The notes under the pieces: generated by a model
Databases searched by the model: none
What the model was told of the DNA's origin: nothing
Seen by the model: only the letters and a program-made list of their open reading frames with translations
Shown here: positions 27,294-27,394 of the stretch, piece by piece
Numbering within the stretch: the stretch's first letter is position 1
Layout: each line of letters begins with the position of its first letter
Source: Bordetella parapertussis
GTDB taxonomy: Bacteria > Pseudomonadota > Gammaproteobacteria > Burkholderiales > Burkholderiaceae_C
DNA length: 27,394 nt
Reading direction: 5' to 3'
Assembly (NCBI GenBank): GCA_945882755.1
Contig: CAMCWS010000016.1
Span: forward strand, 1 to 27,394
Program-made: the position numbers and the translations under genes

Positions 27294-27394
27294 ATGCGTC
27301 GTCCCGTTCCCCTCATTCTGCTCACGCTGTTGGTGGTTTTCCAGCTGCAGCTGTGGTTTGGGCGTGGCAGCATTCCCGATGTGTGGCGTCTTCG
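27294..27394 (+). CDS. ftsB: Cell division protein FtsB, N-terminal fragment
   Basis: Only 33 codons are inside the window. The peptide starts MRRPVPLILLTLLVVFQLQL, a short basic tip followed by one transmembrane helix, then WFGRGSIPDVWRL. The helix followed by a WFG.G.IPDVWRL-type junction is characteristic of FtsB, the small bitopic divisome protein that complexes with FtsL and FtsQ and continues into a coiled coil (outside the window). The start lies 20 bases after the eno stop; eno-ftsB is a well-known order. Confidence 0.9.
   Translation, partial: MRRPVPLILLTLLVVFQLQLWFGRGSIPDVWRL

Overview
The window looks like chromosomal DNA of a betaproteobacterium, order Burkholderiales and most likely family Comamonadaceae (a freshwater Limnohabitans- or Rhodoferax-like organism). 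This rests on protein style, moderate GC, and gene orders I know from that group: dapA-bamC-yycJ-like, coaBC-dut, and pyrG-kdsA-eno-ftsB. It is gene-dense and mostly housekeeping. I see no phage, insertion sequence, CRISPR array, rRNA or tRNA, and no convincing undescribed multi-gene system.

Layout. (1) Positions 1-3643: the tail of a TRAP-transporter solute-binding protein, convergent and overlapping at the stop codons with comEC (DNA-uptake channel); then a small secreted adhesin-E-like protein and a divergent RidA-family gene. (2) 3624-12309, all minus strand: parE, a REP-like palindrome plus a 15-bp tandem repeat, parC, then a membrane-fusion protein and an RND pump joined by an ATGA overlap. 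A drug target (topoisomerase IV) and an efflux pump therefore sit head to tail. (3) 12410-17971, plus strand: a tightly packed run of MFS transporter, an unannotated-looking 41-codon membrane peptide, a short-chain dehydrogenase, a SAM methyltransferase, dapA, bamC and a YycJ-like metallo-hydrolase. Several junctions are 4-base overlaps or zero-gap. (4) 17988-21105, minus strand: ribosomal oxygenase roxA, a tiny Ala/Pro-rich lipoprotein with its own terminator, and an acyl-CoA synthetase. (5) 21138-23333: slyD (plus) converging on the coaBC-dut operon (minus). (6) 23407-27394, plus strand: pyrG, kdsA, eno and the start of ftsB.

Functions: CTP synthase and KdsA both feed CMP-Kdo and hence lipopolysaccharide; DapA feeds lysine and diaminopimelate; BamC serves outer-membrane assembly; FtsB serves division; Dut and CoaBC serve nucleotide and cofactor metabolism. 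Envelope biogenesis is the common thread of the right half.

The points most worth a second look are regulatory or structural: a recurring -10-like box placed 7-8 bases before ATG (parE, parC, slyD, coaBC), suggesting near-leaderless mRNAs; the coupled 41-aa peptide; a terminator-like hairpin inside the slyD coding end; two competing hairpins in the pyrG leader; the repeat cluster between parE and parC; and an unclear comEC N-terminus.
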